Origin: Herbinix sp.
Lineage (GTDB): Bacteria > Bacillota > Clostridia > Lachnospirales > Lachnospiraceae
NCBI GenBank assembly: GCA_029238935.1
Contig: JAQZBN010000042.1
Span: 1 to 33,225, forward strand
Reading direction: 5' to 3'
DNA: 33,225 bases
This document shows, one piece after another, positions 23,353-31,138 of the stretch; positions within the stretch are counted from its first letter, which is position 1; the number at the start of each line of letters is the position of its first letter. The notes below the pieces were generated by a model. The model saw only the letters and a program-made list of their open reading frames with translations, searched no databases and was not told the DNA's origin. The translations under genes and the position numbers were made by a program.

Positions 23353-23381
23353 CTTCCATCGGTCTTTTCGATCGATGGAAG
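23353..23381 (+). promoter_or_regulatory. Hairpin overlapping the ribosome site of a 45-codon ORF
   Basis: CTTCCATCG (23353-23361) pairs with CGATGGAAG (23373-23381). The right arm holds the first half of the GGAAGGAGG ribosome site of the ORF at 23395. It may also act as a weak terminator of the peptidase gene, though no T tract follows. Confidence 0.35.
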
Positions 23382-23394
23382 GAGGAAAGATATC

Positions 23395-23532
23395 ATGAGC
23401 ATATATGCTAGATTTATATGTAAGTATGGTCTGGGTTATATTTTTATGTTTGATGGTGCTACCGTTATAACATTTGTCTATGGGGCTAGTCTTAATAGTA
23501 TTCATAATTATATTATATCAAATGATAGTTAA
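23395..23532 (+). CDS. Small ORF (45 aa), unrecognised
   Basis: ATG 23395 lies 9 nt after AGGAGG and opens a 45-codon frame with a hydrophobic centre (YGLGYIFMFDGATVITFVYG) and a polar end (SLNSIHNYIISNDS). It follows the peptidase gene by ~110 bp and its stop codon meets the end of the convergent transporter gene. No homologue is recognised; a real small membrane peptide and a chance frame are both possible. Confidence 0.3.
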   Translation: MSIYARFICKYGLGYIFMFDGATVITFVYGASLNSIHNYIISNDS

Positions 23533-24626
23533 TGAGCATGACGTTCATGCTTATTATGTTTACGACTAGGATGTTCATGGGTATGATGAATATCTGGAGT
23601 ATGTTTATGTGTATGAACACATTCCTCATGAGAATGAACATGACTATGTTCTCCAGTGAAGTCTGGATGACTATGAATGTGGTGCCCGTCCATATGATTG
23701 TGACGGTGCTCATGCTCTAGAGTCGGATGAAGATGAGCATGTTTGTGCCGTTCACTTAAGGTAAAGAATATTCCAATAGCCATCACCGGTAAGGCAATAA
23801 AGAAAGCTATCGTTGGTGTTTCTCTTAAAACCAGAAAAGAAATACCGACACCAATAAATGGAGCTAGGGCATAAAAGGCACTCGTCCTTGATGCACCTAG
23901 CTCTCTTTGCGCGGTTACATAGAAGAAGATACTAAGGCCATAGGAAACAAAACCTAAGAGTAATGCTGCAATAATATAAGATAGATGGTCGGTTCTTTCC
24001 TGTAGAAGGAAAGCTACCAGCAAAGAGCCAAAACCGGATCCAAAGCCTTTGATGATAACAATTTGCATTGGATTCTTAATGGAGAGTTTACGGGTCATAT
24101 TATTTTCAAATCCCCAACAGATACAAGCTAATATTACGAAAAAAGATCCTGTGGAAAAGGAAAAACTGCTCATATCTTCAAAGGATAAAAGAAGGCTGGC
24201 GATAGTAATAAAACCAAGAGCAATCCATAATCGCTTACTAATCGCTTCATGAAATAAAAGCAGAGCGATCAACGTGGTTGCAACGATCTCAAAATTATTC
24301 AGAAGAGAAGCATTTGCAGCAGTAGTCAGCAATAAGCCTGCCATCAGTGAGATAGGAGCTAACATATCAAGAAGGATCATACCAAATATAAAAGGCAATT
24401 CATTACGGGAAAGGGGTGCTTCCTTTCTCTGCGTCCCTTGCTGTGATTTTATATGAGAGATGGCAGCAAGGAGTGCCATTCCGAGGCCTGCACCAAGGTA
24501 TAAAAGCGCAGCCAGAAGGGTTGGGGGTATCTCCTCTAGTAAAATCTTTGAAATAGGGGAACTTATTCCAAATAGTAAAGCAGCTAGAATTGCTGAAAAA
24601 CTTGCTAAGTATTGTTTTGATCTCAT
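23529..24626 (-). CDS. EamA/DMT family transporter with histidine-rich C-terminal tail
   Basis: A 365-residue inner-membrane transporter; ATG 24626 follows AAGGAGG at 8 nt. Residues about 1-290 form ten hydrophobic helices in two EamA repeats, with hallmark segments AALLFGISSPISKILL, FEIVATTLIALLLFHE and APFIGVGISFLVLRE. The last ~74 residues are a cytoplasmic tail with 27 histidines in H-x-H alternation (KHAHLH, HEHRHNH, HHIHSH, HSHVHSH, HTHKH, HHTHEH, ending ERHAH). Such tails bind Ni, Zn, Co or Cu, so the transporter may export metal or use metal as a sensor or buffer. DMT proteins more often export amino acids or other small molecules, so the cargo is unknown. No metal regulator was found beside it. 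Confidence 0.9.
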   Translation of the reverse strand: MRSKQYLASFSAILAALLFGISSPISKILLEEIPPTLLAALLYLGAGLGMALLAAISHIKSQQGTQRKEAPLSRNELPFIFGMILLDMLAPISLMAGLLLTTAANASLLNNFEIVATTLIALLLFHEAISKRLWIALGFITIASLLLSFEDMSSFSFSTGSFFVILACICWGFENNMTRKLSIKNPMQIVIIKGFGSGFGSLLVAFLLQERTDHLSYIIAALLLGFVSYGLSIFFYVTAQRELGASRTSAFYALAPFIGVGISFLVLRETPTIAFFIALPVMAIGIFFTLSERHKHAHLHPTLEHEHRHNHMDGHHIHSHPDFTGEHSHVHSHEECVHTHKHTPDIHHTHEHPSRKHNKHERHAH

Positions 24627-24812
24627 TGATTATGCCTCCTTTTTGTAAAGTATAACATCTATGGAAGAATATTTCAATTGAGATGGAGTTAAGAAAAAAT
24701 ATGATTGAGCTCTAAATGTCTATACACTAAAATTGATGCGCGGTACTGAATTTTTATTTTCGGAATGAATCTTATGCATTTGTACATACTAGATTAAAAA
24801 TGAAAAAGGAGC

Positions 24813-25283
24813 GTGGATTTTACGATTAAACCAACAATGAATGTACCACCCACAGCACAGCGGGTTCAAATGCGTACCAATCCTAAAATTCTTGAAAAGA
24901 TTCGGAATCAAACGATTGGAAATCTAAAAGGCAGTATGAATAAAAGTGAACCTGAATTAACAGAAAAAATTAATAATTTAAATGCGGAATGGGATACCGA
25001 ACGAGTTCTGGAGACTCATGCAGCAGTACTTGTAATCGTTAGTACAATTCTAGGTGCAATCTGGAATAAATTATGGTATCTAGTAACCGTTGTTGTAGGA
25101 GTATTTTTACTTCAACACGCACTGGATGGATGGTGTCCACCACTGCCATGCATACGTAAAATGGGAGTTCGCACAGCAGAAGAGATTAATCATGAGAAAA
25201 TCGTCTTAAAGATGATGCGTGGAGATTTTACCCAAGGAAGTAATGATATAGATGAGATGTTAAATGTGGCACAAAAACAATAA
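24813..25283 (+). CDS. DUF2892-type membrane protein (YgaP-like)
   Basis: A protein of up to 156 residues. An N-terminal ~60-residue soluble part (PTMNVPPTAQRVQMRTN) is followed by two hydrophobic helices (AAVLVIVSTILGAIW and LWYLVTVVVGVFLLQHAL) and then GWCPPLPCIRKMGVRTAEEI, with a CPPLPC cysteine pair typical of DUF2892 membrane hairpins. The C-terminus is helical and charged. The start is unclear: GTG 24813 lies only 1 nt after AAGGAG, while the next ATG (24837) is too far from it. ATT at 24825 (13 nt) would be an unusual alternative. Related domains are sometimes fused to rhodanese and may pass sulfur species, but no function is shown here. It ends in a strong terminator. Confidence 0.75.
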   Translation: MDFTIKPTMNVPPTAQRVQMRTNPKILEKIRNQTIGNLKGSMNKSEPELTEKINNLNAEWDTERVLETHAAVLVIVSTILGAIWNKLWYLVTVVVGVFLLQHALDGWCPPLPCIRKMGVRTAEEINHEKIVLKMMRGDFTQGSNDIDEMLNVAQKQ

Positions 25284-25288
25284 AAGGG

Positions 25289-25317
25289 AAAAATCGCTTG
25301 AATGCAAGCGATTTTTT
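25289..25317 (+). terminator. Intrinsic terminator after the DUF2892 gene
   Basis: AAAAATCGCTTG pairs with CAAGCGATTTTT across an AATG loop, with a T7 run. The A tract on the left makes it usable on the minus strand too, for the convergent gene. Confidence 0.9.
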
Positions 25318-25349
25318 TATGGATCGTTTTGCACGTATAACGGCATATA

Positions 25350-25925
25350 CTATTCTTTCACATAAATTCTATGGATACAACAATCATGTCCGTCCATAAG
25401 TGTTTGTATTACTTCACAACCTAATTTACTGTTGAAACCTTGGACAAAGGCTTCATCTGTATTACAATGCAATGCATAGACCAGTTCACTCCTGCTTATG
25501 TCATATGCGATTTTTCCTGCAAGGCAGCCGGTAGCCTTAATTAAGACGTGTTTATCATCTTTCTCAATAATATTTTTATCAATTCCATGAGAAAAAGCAG
25601 GAATAATATCCTCTAGGGTGTTTTTACCTAATTCTTTAGCATATTGAGCTCCTTGTTCTTGTCTATCAAGGCGTTGTTTATTTAGAACAATATCCATCAC
25701 TTCTGAACCAAAAGCATTTCTCAACGAATCTATCAACATAAGTGTTCTCTCAAGATGCCAACGATATAACCCATAAGCGTCAATGCCTTTTTCGTGAATT
25801 ACTCTTAACGTTTCATCACCGAACTTTTCACGAACAGCGTCAATCCATACTTCAGTCCTTTCTGTATGAAAATCATGAAGTCCACCAAACATGCTATGTT
25901 GCAGTTCATTTACAATTGTACTCAT
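25350..25925 (-). CDS. ATC hydrolase-like protein (tentative)
   Basis: A 191-residue soluble protein; ATG 25925 follows GAGGAGG at 7 nt. The N-terminal half is helical (LHDFHTERTEVWIDAVREKFG, YGLYRWHLERTLMLIDSL). The C-terminal half has IKATGCLAGKIAYD and ends in GCEVIQTLMDGHDCCIHRIYV. That Cys-rich ending resembles the L-2-amino-thiazoline-4-carboxylate (ATC) hydrolase-like family, where the last strand carries a conserved G-D/H-x-x-C-x-H/F-R pattern. Members are often of unknown activity. The 4-vinyl-reductase/V4R-type fold is a second possibility. The gene stands alone; no cysteine or thiazoline pathway genes are adjacent. Confidence 0.55.
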   Translation of the reverse strand: MSTIVNELQHSMFGGLHDFHTERTEVWIDAVREKFGDETLRVIHEKGIDAYGLYRWHLERTLMLIDSLRNAFGSEVMDIVLNKQRLDRQEQGAQYAKELGKNTLEDIIPAFSHGIDKNIIEKDDKHVLIKATGCLAGKIAYDISRSELVYALHCNTDEAFVQGFNSKLGCEVIQTLMDGHDCCIHRIYVKE

Positions 25926-26465
25926 TATTTTGCCTCCTCATAAATAATAGTATAAATCATTATAAAAGAAACAGATTATTATTATAAGTCTTATAATATC
26001 TGGGAATTTATGGTATAATATATATAAAGTTAATTGAAAATTGGTATTGTAGGTCCCATAGTCAATTGCCTGTAATGAACAGAAATTGCATATGCTATTG
26101 CTTTTACTAAGAACAAATCAGCCTTTTCAAGTTATGTGTACCTTTCATATCAAACCAAGTACGCCATATCAGATTATTGTTAAGGTATTTTGTAGCAACT
26201 CAATCAACATTCCTATGAACTTTTTTGGCTTAGAGTAGAAATTATTGATTCTATGAATGTTGTAAATACCTTTTTTCTCCTTACCTGAGTTTAGTTGTAT
26301 TAATTGTATGTCTATACTATTTGCAAGAGCTTACATACGCATTTTGGTTAGGACTATCAGTGTTCAAGTAAACTGTTGAGCAAGACATTACTTTTATATG
26401 AAAAGTCATATTGGTTATTTGAACAAAAGAAACCGATTGTAAGAAAAGTTCCAATACATCAAAGG
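25926..26465. other. 540-bp AT-rich gap without a recognisable gene
   Basis: Upstream of the 25925 start there is only the ribosome site and probable promoter region of that leftward gene. The only protein-like stretch is on the minus strand at 26030-26131 (L-E-K-A-D-L-F-L-V-K-A-I-A-Y then GPTIPIF), which has no start or ribosome site and is bounded by stops; it may be the tail of a lost gene. Nothing else was recognised. Confidence 0.5.
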
Positions 26466-26494
26466 TAGACAAATTGGTGGATACTATTTATAAT
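26466..26494 (+). promoter_or_regulatory. Sigma-A promoter of the leader ORF/rlmD unit
   Basis: TAGACA (26466-26471), a 17-nt spacer and TATAAT (26489-26494). The expected transcript starts near 26501, about 38 nt before the leader ORF. Confidence 0.7.
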
Positions 26495-26538
26495 GTAAAG
26501 GTTAATAATAAACGGACATATTGGAAGGAGGATGGGTA

Positions 26539-26583
26539 ATGTCTGCCATACGTAAAGTTATTAATAGGAACTTACCAAGGTGA
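26539..26583 (+). CDS. 14-codon leader ORF upstream of rlmD (candidate leader peptide)
   Basis: ATG 26539 lies 7 nt after a strong GGAAGGAGG and encodes MSAIRKVINRNLPR, then TGA and TAA in tandem. It is in the same frame as rlmD, whose ATG is 18 bp past the TGA and lacks a ribosome site of its own. Translation of rlmD may depend on reinitiation after this ORF. Alternatively the ORF is the relic of a disrupted start region. Confidence 0.4.
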   Translation: MSAIRKVINRNLPR

Positions 26584-26601
26584 TAAGACTACCCATATTT
26601 G

Positions 26602-28008
26602 ATGAAAAAAGGACAAGTATACGAAGGAACTGTGGTTAGAGTTGATTTCCCTAATAAGGGAATCGTTGAGATAGAAGGTAAAAAAGCTGTAGTAAAGGAC
26701 GCACTTCCGGGACAGAAGATTCGTTTTTCCGTGAATAAAGTTCGTAGTGAAAAAGCAGAAGGTAAATTGCAGGAGGTATTGCAGAAGTCTCCGCTGGAAA
26801 CCAGAGAGGGTGCCTGTAGGAACTTTGGTAATTGCGGTGGCTGCACCTATCAATCCTTAGAATATGACTGTCAGCTTGATATGAAGAAGGAGCAAGTAAG
26901 AAGGTTAATCGATCAGGTATGTGATCAATATTCCTTTGAAGGAATTTTGGGAAGTCCCAATGAATGGGGTTATCGAAATAAGATGGAATTTTCCTTCGGA
27001 GATGAATTTAAGGGTGGGCCCTTAGCTCTAGGTCTTCATAAAAAAGGTAGCTTTTATGACATTATTACAGTAGAGGATTGCTGTATCGTAGATAAGGATT
27101 TTAACCTTGTATTAAGCGGTGTACTTGAGTATTGTACCGAAAAGGGTTTTGCATATTATCATAAGATGAGCCAAAAGGGTTACTTGAGACATCTGTTAAT
27201 CAGAAAGGCAGCGAAAACAGGAGAAATATTAATTAATCTTGTTACGACCACTCAGGAAGCTGATCTACGTGGAACGATGAATTATACAGAAAATAATAAG
27301 TCTGAGGATATCTTTGCTCCCTTAGTAAAAGAATTACTTCAACTTAACGTAAGCGGAAAGATTACAGCTATTCTTCATACTTATAATGATAGCCATGCCG
27401 ATGTAGTAAAAAGTGATGAAACCGTAATTCTCTATGGACAGGACTATATCTATGAAGAATTGCTTGGTTTAAAATTCAAGATATCTACCTTCTCCTTCTT
27501 CCAGACGAATTCTCTGGGAGCCGAAGTGTTATATTCTAAGGTGAGAGAATATGTTGGAGAAACAAAGGATAAGAATATCTTTGATTTATACAGCGGAACA
27601 GGAACAATTGCGCAATTGCTTGCACCAGTTGCCAAGAAAGTAACCGGTGTTGAAATCGTTGAAGAGGCAGTCATTGCTGCCAGAGAAAATGCTTCCTTAA
27701 ACGGACTAAACAACTGTGAATTTATCGCTGGTGATGTATTAAAGGTGATAGACGAGTTGAAGGATGATAAGCCAGATATCATTGTACTGGACCCTCCGAG
27801 AGATGGAATTCATCCAAAAGCACTGGATAAAATCATAGACTTTGGTGTGAATCGGATTGTATATATATCCTGTAAACCGACTTCCTTGGTGAGAGATCTA
27901 GAAATCCTGCAGGAGAAAGGTTATAAAGTAGAGAAGGTTTGTGCGGTGGATATGTTTCCTGAGACAGTACATGTTGAGACAGTGGTACTACTACATCGAG
28001 TGAGATAA
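26602..28008 (+). CDS. rlmD: 23S rRNA (uracil-C5)-methyltransferase, RlmD/RlmCD (RumA) family
   Basis: A 468-residue enzyme that makes m5U in 23S rRNA (U1939, and in Gram-positives often also U747). Residues 1-60 form a TRAM RNA-binding domain (GQVYEGTVVRVDFPNKGIVEIEGKKAVV). The iron-sulfur cysteines are 72, 78, 81 and 90 (C-x5-C-x2-C-x8-C in ACRNFGNCGGCTYQ...C). The SAM-binding part shows NIFDLYSGTGTIAQLLAP and VTGVEIVEEAV, then IIVLDPPRDGIHPKAL and the catalytic Cys in YISCKPTSLVRDL; it ends VDMFPETVHVETVVLL. ATG 26602 fits the usual N-terminus (M-K-K-G-Q-V-Y), but no Shine-Dalgarno precedes it and TGA-TAA lies just upstream in frame; TTG 26599 is equally poor. See the leader ORF. Confidence 0.93.
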   Translation: MKKGQVYEGTVVRVDFPNKGIVEIEGKKAVVKDALPGQKIRFSVNKVRSEKAEGKLQEVLQKSPLETREGACRNFGNCGGCTYQSLEYDCQLDMKKEQVRRLIDQVCDQYSFEGILGSPNEWGYRNKMEFSFGDEFKGGPLALGLHKKGSFYDIITVEDCCIVDKDFNLVLSGVLEYCTEKGFAYYHKMSQKGYLRHLLIRKAAKTGEILINLVTTTQEADLRGTMNYTENNKSEDIFAPLVKELLQLNVSGKITAILHTYNDSHADVVKSDETVILYGQDYIYEELLGLKFKISTFSFFQTNSLGAEVLYSKVREYVGETKDKNIFDLYSGTGTIAQLLAPVAKKVTGVEIVEEAVIAARENASLNGLNNCEFIAGDVLKVIDELKDDKPDIIVLDPPRDGIHPKALDKIIDFGVNRIVYISCKPTSLVRDLEILQEKGYKVEKVCAVDMFPETVHVETVVLLHRVR

Positions 28009-28485
28009 AGAAAATGCTGTATTTATGGACTTTTGACCATGTTTAGCTATTGCTATAAAAGGTGGATTTAGGGTGAAAAGATATAAAATCGAGGAAATGT
28101 TAGATAAATAATTCTAAGCGACCCTTGAGGAGATAAAAAAGATGACATGGAGCTTTAGCGTTTGAATTTCAATGATTACAGCGGATCAAATATCAATATG
28201 ACGAATGAATACCAAGGGATCAACTATAAGTGATTTCAATTGCATTGATTCTTACTATATCTCCTCAGGACAAATAAAAGCATCCACCATATTAACTTTA
28301 CTTTGTGTAGTCCAGAATTCATAATCCGCATCGTTAGCCTTATTTAGCTATGATTATAATTCGGATTTTTAGTTTTAACAATAAGAGAGGCCGTCTCCCT
28401 TTGCTTTTCTCAATTATTTTGAGAAACCTCATGTGGTAAGTTCTGTCTGCAATGCTGGTTCTAGAGGCGCTCCTCCAAGATGTAA
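28009..28485. other. 477-bp gap without a recognisable gene
   Basis: It holds a short hairpin TTTCTCAA-TTATT-TTGAGAAA (28406-28426) without a T tract, which may mark the end of the leftward racemase unit. A 30-codon minus-strand stretch at 28255-28347 reads plausibly as protein (ANDADYEFWTTQSKVNMVD then CPEEI) but has no start; it may be gene debris. Nothing else was recognised. Confidence 0.45.
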
Positions 28486-29190
28486 TTAGCTAAGAATTTG
28501 CTGCACGATAGCGTCAATATGCACTTGAGTAGTGTCAATCAAAACTGTATTCAAATCTCCTTTTTGAATGATGAGCGGTAACTCTGTACAACCCAAAACA
28601 AGTGCATCAGCTTTATGCTCTGCCAGCATGTTATTCGCGATACCAAGAATACTCTTTTTCTGTTCATCCAAGACGATCCCGGCTTCTAGATTAGGGAAAA
28701 TAATGTGGTGAATTGTATCTTGATCTTCCTTATTTGGTACAATAGCTTGAATATCATATTTGGCACAAGCCTTTTGATACATGCCGCTTTCCATAGTGAA
28801 TCCTGTGCCAAACACAATAACTTTAGCTAGGTTGTTAGCGTAAGCAAATTTGCATGTCTCATCAACAATACCAATAATGGGTATTGGGACCCCTGCTTGA
28901 ATCTCACCAAATACGATGTGAGCGGTATTAGCGGCGATGGCCGCAAATTCAGCGCCTGCCACATGCAATCTGTTAATCGAAGCTATAAGCCAATCAGACA
29001 AATATTTCCAGTCTTTGCGTTCCACCATATCGTATGCGACAGACAAATCTAAACTGTCAATAACCATTGGAGGATTATCACCGCAAATTGAAGCCATCTT
29101 TACTCTTCCACGGTATAAATCGTGTATTCTCTTGTAATATTCAAGCGTAGACATTGGCCCCAAGCCGCCTACCAATCCTAACTTCTTCAT
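28486..29190 (-). CDS. Aspartate/glutamate racemase family protein
   Basis: A 234-residue protein of the Asp/Glu racemase superfamily. ATG 29190 has AAAGGAG 5 nt upstream; the ATG at 29226 lies before that site. Signatures are the N-terminal LGLVGGLGPMSTLEYYKRI, the first active-site region AAIAANTAHIVF (residues 83-94) and the second LVLGCTELPLII (Cys201). Cofactor-independent racemases use two cysteines; here the residue before Asn88 is Ala87 instead of Cys, while Cys201 is kept. Family members with one Cys replaced (for example the YgeA type, with Thr) act on only one face or show restricted specificity, so activity may be reduced, one-sided or different. It might supply D-amino acids for cell wall or spores; no pathway partners are next to it. 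Confidence 0.85.
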   Translation of the reverse strand: MKKLGLVGGLGPMSTLEYYKRIHDLYRGRVKMASICGDNPPMVIDSLDLSVAYDMVERKDWKYLSDWLIASINRLHVAGAEFAAIAANTAHIVFGEIQAGVPIPIIGIVDETCKFAYANNLAKVIVFGTGFTMESGMYQKACAKYDIQAIVPNKEDQDTIHHIIFPNLEAGIVLDEQKKSILGIANNMLAEHKADALVLGCTELPLIIQKGDLNTVLIDTTQVHIDAIVQQILS

Positions 29191-29253
29191 GGTTGCTCCT
29201 TTGCAATTAGCAATGAAGCAAGGCATACGACGCCTTGCTTCTGTTGATTTTGG

Positions 29254-29655
29254 TTACAGCGAGTATTCTTTCGGTGGGTTTCCGGAAAAATCAGCAATTA
29301 CAGCTTTTACACTCTCAAGGAAGAATACTTCGAGAAGCGGATTATCAGCAGTCTTGTACAGGCCCTGCACAATGGGATTGTTCATACAGCCCATTTTGAC
29401 TGCCTTGTTGTTCTCAAACACTGCCTTACCGCTCAGCCGAATCCATGCATTGTCAGAACTTGAAACAGAGACTTCGATGTTTGGATTGACCTGCATGTCC
29501 TTGTAAACACCTTTTGAGTTATCGGTGACAAACCAAAGCTTGCCTTCCAATTCAAAAGCAAACATAAACGGACGGCATTTTGCCTTTCCGTCACGCCCTA
29601 CGGTAGCTAGATACTGTACCGGATTTTCGCTCAAAAACTTAACGACCTCATTCAT
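29254..29655 (-). CDS. Pyridoxamine 5'-phosphate oxidase family flavoprotein
   Basis: A 133-residue protein with a split-barrel flavin-binding fold. ATG 29655 follows GGAGG at 7 nt and begins MNEVVKFLSENPVQYLATVG; longer frames upstream have no ribosome site. Typical pieces are YLATVGRDGKAKCRPFMFAF, GKLWFVTDNSKGVYKDMQ, NPNIEVSVSS and IRLSGKAVFE. These small clostridial PPOX-like proteins bind FMN or F420-type flavins and are presumed reductases for quinones, nitro compounds or other electrophiles, rather than true PdxH. It is divergent from an HxlR-type regulator gene 152 bp away, and that regulator probably controls it. Confidence 0.9.
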   Translation of the reverse strand: MNEVVKFLSENPVQYLATVGRDGKAKCRPFMFAFELEGKLWFVTDNSKGVYKDMQVNPNIEVSVSSSDNAWIRLSGKAVFENNKAVKMGCMNNPIVQGLYKTADNPLLEVFFLESVKAVIADFSGNPPKEYSL

Positions 29656-29763
29656 AATATAACCTCCAAATCTGTTTTTAATCCGTAGACTTGTTTTCCT
29701 TTGCCTACGATTATATAATAAGATCATAAGTCTGTATTGCATAGTAAGCACTTTAATGTGCTG

Positions 29764-29783
29764 TAGTATCCCAGAGGATACTA
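29764..29783. promoter_or_regulatory. Inverted repeat between PPOX and HxlR genes (candidate HxlR operator)
   Basis: TAGTATCC-CAGA-GGATACTA is a perfect 8-bp dyad with a 4-bp spacer, lying 25 bp before the HxlR start and about 110 bp before the PPOX start. A second dyad, AGCAC-N6-GTGCT, is immediately to its left (29747-29762). Confidence 0.55.
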
Positions 29784-29807
29784 TTAAGATAAAAGGAGTG
29801 AAGCAAT

Positions 29808-30140
29808 ATGATAAGAGAATTACCAGCTTGCCCAGCCGAAACAACGCTATTATTGATAAGCGATAGATGGAAAGTCTTGATTGTACGTGACTTGATGGAT
29901 GGCACAAAACGGTTTGGAGAATTAAAAAAATCTATTGGAAATGTCACACAAAAAGTATTGACTGCCAATTTGCGGTCGATGGAAGACAATGGATTGCTTA
30001 CACGAAAGGTTTATGCAGAAGTACCTCCGAAAGTGGAATATACGTTGACAGAAACAGGCTACAGTCTTAAGCCGGTGCTTGACGCTATGATTGCATGGGG
30101 ATGTGCTTATAAGGAAAAAATGAAATCCGCTAATGGCTAA
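29808..30140 (+). CDS. HxlR family transcriptional regulator
   Basis: A 110-residue winged helix-turn-helix protein; ATG 29808 follows AAAAGGAG. Family signature: CPAETTLLLISDRWKVLIVRDLMDGTKRFGELKKSIGNVTQKVLTANLRSMEDNGLLTRKVYAEVPPKVEYTLTETG, shown here in spaced pieces: the conserved Cys8 near the N-terminus, the RWKVLIVRDL helix, the KVLTANLRSME recognition helix and the VPPKVEYTLT wing. The N-terminal Cys is the redox/electrophile sensor in several family members (YodB, HypR type). Divergent orientation from the PPOX flavoprotein suggests an electrophile-responsive pair. Cys8 is retained here, consistent with thiol sensing. Confidence 0.93.
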   Translation: MIRELPACPAETTLLLISDRWKVLIVRDLMDGTKRFGELKKSIGNVTQKVLTANLRSMEDNGLLTRKVYAEVPPKVEYTLTETGYSLKPVLDAMIAWGCAYKEKMKSANG

Positions 30141-30464
30141 ACCAAACCAGCTTTGTAAAACCGAACTGTTTATAGAACATTGAAGCGATCGCAAAACCGT
30201 ATTATAGATGTCTAAAATATGTGACTCTGGAAGCATTAGAAATACCAGGTTTCAAGGATGATGTAACAATAAAGCTAATAATTCGATTTATGTCACCACT
30301 CGATATGTGCAGGAACATATCGAGTGGTGAATTTTTGAATGACTTATCTGTAAGCACCTTATAAAAAGGAACTATGTTTCTGTTCATTGATCATACAACT
30401 CTCTATAAAACACTTTTATTCGTTAACATCTTAGTGTTCAAAGTGGGTGTTATGGAGGTTCCCC
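30141..30464. other. 324-bp gap with one strong terminator
   Basis: Apart from the hairpin at 30293-30330, the only structure is a plus-strand open stretch at 30176-30364 with protein-like start (EAIAKPYYRCLKYVTLEALE, then IPGFKDD) but no start codon or ribosome site, and the hairpin lies inside it. It may be gene debris between the HxlR gene and its terminator. Confidence 0.45.
30293..30336 (+). terminator. Strong intrinsic terminator after the HxlR gene
   Basis: A perfect 16-bp stem (TCACCACTCGATATGT with ACATATCGAGTGGTGA), a 6-nt loop GCAGGA, then ATTTTTG. Confidence 0.9.
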
Positions 30465-30965
30465 ATGAGCGAAGCTAAAAACTACAAACAAATACCGACT
30501 GGAACGGAGAGAGGGAATATAATGAGGTTAATACGAAATTATAATCCATTGTGGAGTAAAAAACATTTGGAGTTTTTTCGAAAATATCAGAAGAGTTATG
30601 GAATTATTATGACAGACGCTTTCTTTAATAAAGAATTTGATAATATTACTTACGGTAAGCCAACTGAAAGATGTAATGCTGATCAGCAATGTTATGAAAT
30701 ACATGTTAATGATCTTTATGTTGGTGATATAATAATTATTGATAACGAAATAGATATATTAATATTTGATGAGTACTCTGGTAACGGATATGCTTATAGT
30801 GCAATAAAGTTGTTTGTTGAGAATTACTACAAATGCAAAACGAGTCTTGAGGCGGTTGTCAGAGGGGAAAATTGTGAAAAAGATAAAATTAAAAGTGTAC
30901 TTAATAAATTAGGCTTTATACATAATTGTACCAGTTCAGAAGGTAATGAAATTTGGATTTATTAG
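30465..30965 (+). CDS. GNAT-like acetyltransferase (tentative)
   Basis: A protein of 166 residues if it starts at ATG 30465 (GGAGG at 6 nt) or 147 if it starts at ATG 30522 (GAGAGAGGG at 6 nt); both sites look usable and the N-terminal 19 residues are uncertain. The C-terminal half has the GNAT pattern: strand EIHVNDLYVGDIIIID, strand DILIFDEYSG, the acetyl-CoA loop YSGNGYAYSAIKLFVENY (motif A, G-x-G-Y-A), VVRGENCEKDKIKSVLNKLGF (motif B) and a last strand. No catalytic residue or substrate can be named. The gene has stronger AT bias than its neighbours. The gene is single, with no obvious partner. Confidence 0.65.
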   Translation: MSEAKNYKQIPTGTERGNIMRLIRNYNPLWSKKHLEFFRKYQKSYGIIMTDAFFNKEFDNITYGKPTERCNADQQCYEIHVNDLYVGDIIIIDNEIDILIFDEYSGNGYAYSAIKLFVENYYKCKTSLEAVVRGENCEKDKIKSVLNKLGFIHNCTSSEGNEIWIY

Positions 30966-31138
30966 TAGGTTGGGCTTAAATTTCTAACACCTTTTATCGG
31001 AAATGGTTATGGGGTCACCTTATAAATGTTATATAAATCATGTAAATAATATATCAGTAAGTTTATTACGAAGGATTATCATAAAAATAAGTTTTATCCA
31101 TTTTTGATAATGTATTCGCATTGACGATCAGCATGAAA

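Noticed and set aside
26030..26131. Minus-strand stretch with ADLFLVKAIAYAISVHY and GPTIPIF
   Set aside because: Only 33 codons, no start, not recognised. It may be a lost gene's tail, but the evidence is too thin for a feature of its own.
28255..28347. Minus-strand stretch with ANDADYEFWTTQSKVNMVD
   Set aside because: 30 codons, no start or ribosome site. It reads like protein but is too short to support.
30176..30364. Plus-strand open stretch after the HxlR gene reading EAIAKPYYRCLKYVTLEALE and onward
   Set aside because: No start codon or ribosome site, bounded by stops, and a perfect 16-bp terminator hairpin lies inside it. At most it is gene debris.
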